A DNA stretch of 64,000 bases from an uncultured Bacilli bacterium. Lineage in GTDB: Bacteria; Bacillota_I; Bacilli_A; RFN20; CAG-826. Below the pieces are notes generated by a model. It searched no databases, was not told where the DNA came from, and worked only from the letters and a program-made list of their open reading frames with translations. The position numbers were made by a program, and so were the translations under genes. The DNA is taken from contig CALVOX010000006.1 of the NCBI GenBank assembly GCA_944350425.1, positions 29,913 to 93,912 of the forward strand. The letters run 5' to 3'. Below are positions 62,847-64,000 of the stretch, in pieces (positions within the stretch are counted from its first letter, which is position 1; every line of letters begins with the position of its first letter).

Positions 62847-63599
62847 ATGAATTTAATTGATGAACTATTTAAAAGATATAAGCTCTCAAACGAAAAATCT
62901 TTAATAAAATATGGTTTTCAAAAAACAAATGAAAATACATATTTTTATCAAACAAATATAGATGAAGAAGGTTTTTCAATATCATTAAAACTAACAATAT
63001 TAATTGACTTATCATATAAATTTAATTTAACTTTCTTAGAAGATAATGAGGAATATCCTTTAACTAATTTTATTCTTAATAATTTTACTCAAACTACACT
63101 TAGTGATTTTAATCTACAAGTTTTACAAAAAATAACCACTTTTTTGCTTGATTTAAGAGATTTTGCTTTTATAAAAGTCGAATTTAATAATGAAATTGCT
63201 AATAAAGTTTCTGATTATATCAAAGAAGTTTATGGAGTAAGTGCTGACTTTCCTTTTAAAAACGATCCCACTTATGCAGTATTTAGGAACAAAGAAAATA
63301 ACAAATGGTTTGCTATGATTATGGATGTACCTTTTTCTAAAATTGATCGAATTAATCATTCTAAAGATGACTCTATCCAATATATTTTAAATGTTAAAGC
63401 AGATTCTACAAAAATACCTACTTTAATAGATACTTATGATTATATTTTTAAAGGTTATCATATGAATAGTAAAACTTGGATTTCAATATTATTGCTAGAT
63501 AATAATGAAATATTAAAGCATATTTATCTATTATTAAAAGATAGTTATACACTCATTGAAAACTCTGAAAAACCTAAAAAATACATTCGAAAAAAGTGA
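62847..63599 (+). CDS. MmcQ/YjbR-family protein with N-terminal domain
   Basis: The 250-residue protein has an N-terminal domain (residues 1-120, mostly beta), then a YjbR/CyaY-like fold domain: VSADFPFKNDPTYAVFRN, KWFAMIMDVPFSKI, QYILNVKAD and GYHMNSKTWISILLL. The family is called DNA-binding on weak evidence. It ends in TGA, which supports the standard code. The tRNA cluster begins 70 bp downstream. Confidence 0.88.
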   Translation: MNLIDELFKRYKLSNEKSLIKYGFQKTNENTYFYQTNIDEEGFSISLKLTILIDLSYKFNLTFLEDNEEYPLTNFILNNFTQTTLSDFNLQVLQKITTFLLDLRDFAFIKVEFNNEIANKVSDYIKEVYGVSADFPFKNDPTYAVFRNKENNKWFAMIMDVPFSKIDRINHSKDDSIQYILNVKADSTKIPTLIDTYDYIFKGYHMNSKTWISILLLDNNEILKHIYLLLKDSYTLIENSEKPKKYIRKK

Positions 63600-63669
63600 A
63601 AATTTTTCTTTACATTCATCCTTTTTTAAGGTAATATATTCAAGCGTTCCATAGAGAACAAACTTTAAT

Positions 63670-63746
<77 letters not shown>

Positions 63747-63761
63747 CATTAAAGAAACATT

Positions 63762-63836
63762 GGGCGCTTAGCTCAATGGGAGAGCGCTTCCTTCACACGG
63801 AAGAGGTCATGAGTCCGATCCTCATAGCGCCCACCA
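63762..63836 (+). tRNA. tRNA-Val(CAC)
   Basis: A 75-nt cloverleaf has acceptor GGGCGCT/AGCGCCC, anticodon stem CTTCC/GGAAG with loop TTCACAC (anticodon CAC), T-loop GTCCGATC and an encoded CCA end. It lies 15 bp after tRNA-Ile. Confidence 0.95.
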
Positions 63837-63845
63837 AAAATATAT

Positions 63846-63921
63846 GCCTTCTTAGCTCAATTGGCAGAGCAACTGATTTGTAATCAGTAGGTTGCTGGTT
63901 CGATTCCGGCAGAAGGCACCA
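63846..63921 (+). tRNA. tRNA-Thr(TGT)
   Basis: A 76-nt cloverleaf has acceptor GCCTTCT/AGAAGGC, anticodon stem ACTGA/TCAGT with loop TTTGTAA (anticodon TGT), T-loop GTTCGATTC and an encoded CCA end. Confidence 0.96.
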
Positions 63922-63929
63922 TTAAAAGA

Positions 63930-64000
63930 TGTACCCCCTTTACTGGACAAAATTGTCTAATGTAAGGGGGTTTTTAAATGGCAAAATATTCATTAGAATT
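63930..64000 (+). mobile_element. Left end of an IS3-family (IS150-like) insertion sequence
   Basis: The terminal repeat begins TGTACCCCCTTTACTGGACA, which has the TG...C-rich form typical of this group. The start of the first transposase frame follows 48 bp in. The element begins 8 bp after tRNA-Thr and runs off the window. Confidence 0.75.
63978..64000 (+). CDS. IS3-family transposase OrfA, start only
   Basis: ATG 63978 has AGGGGG seven bases upstream and reads MAKYSLE before the window ends. The N-terminal HTH domain of OrfA in IS150-like elements starts in a similar way. Too little is present to say more. Confidence 0.6.

Overview
The window is a very AT-rich (GC roughly one quarter), gene-dense bacterial chromosome segment read with the standard genetic code: TGG is used for Trp, and TGA ends at least nrdG and the YjbR-like gene. 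Gene content fits a fermentative, anaerobic, low-GC Bacillota of class Bacilli, perhaps an uncultured gut lineage near the Erysipelotrichales, Acholeplasmatales or RF39. The clues are NtdP (DUF402), a PolC-like protein, monoderm-type lipoproteins, L-lactate dehydrogenase, an oxygen-independent ribonucleotide reductase with its activase, and a thiT gene under a TPP riboswitch. The exact taxon is inference.

Layout. 1-6 kb: a truncated PolC-derived protein, an AAA/DUF4143 ATPase, asparaginyl-tRNA synthetase and a lipoprotein. 5.8-12.8 kb: a leftward cluster of a DUF3137-like membrane protein, ntdP, tsaE, tsaB, rimI and tsaD (the bacterial t6A tRNA modification set), followed by a second DUF4143 ATPase lying between the intact tsaD and an orphan, frameshifted tsaD 3' half. 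12.9-16.6 kb: paired zinc-ribbon membrane proteins, a ZIP transporter and riboswitch-controlled thiT. 16.7-25 kb: an AlbA_2 regulator with operator-like repeats, ung, a glutathione peroxidase, an internally deleted DUF4143 ATPase, an ArsB/NhaD-type transporter, manA and a phosphoglucomutase. 25-34 kb: a three-gene ABC importer behind a LacI/CcpA-type operator, a PhoR/PhoB-type two-component system, and L-LDH. 34-40 kb: tRNA-Lys, two unknown proteins, nrdG and nrdD. 40-44.3 kb: a five-gene leftward operon (YgbA, YbaN, a CydDC-like pair, a small membrane protein) that looks like a thiol or nitrosative stress unit.

From 44 kb on the content is more accessory. It holds a PLD-helicase-DUF3427 protein convergent with a MutT gene, surface lipoproteins, broken SGNH, MFS, Fic and AraC genes, unknown proteins, a cyclophilin-like protein, two XRE regulators, a HipA-like kinase with its HTH partner, and a repeat protein. 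The window closes with three tRNAs (Ile, Val, Thr) and the left end of an IS3-family element.

Two features run across the window. Many genes lack a Shine-Dalgarno sequence and have a -10 element 6-10 nt before the ATG, which suggests leaderless mRNAs. A CACGTG-centred motif recurs in one orientation. Several accessory regulators and ATPases also sit behind tandem repeats that look like self-regulatory operators.
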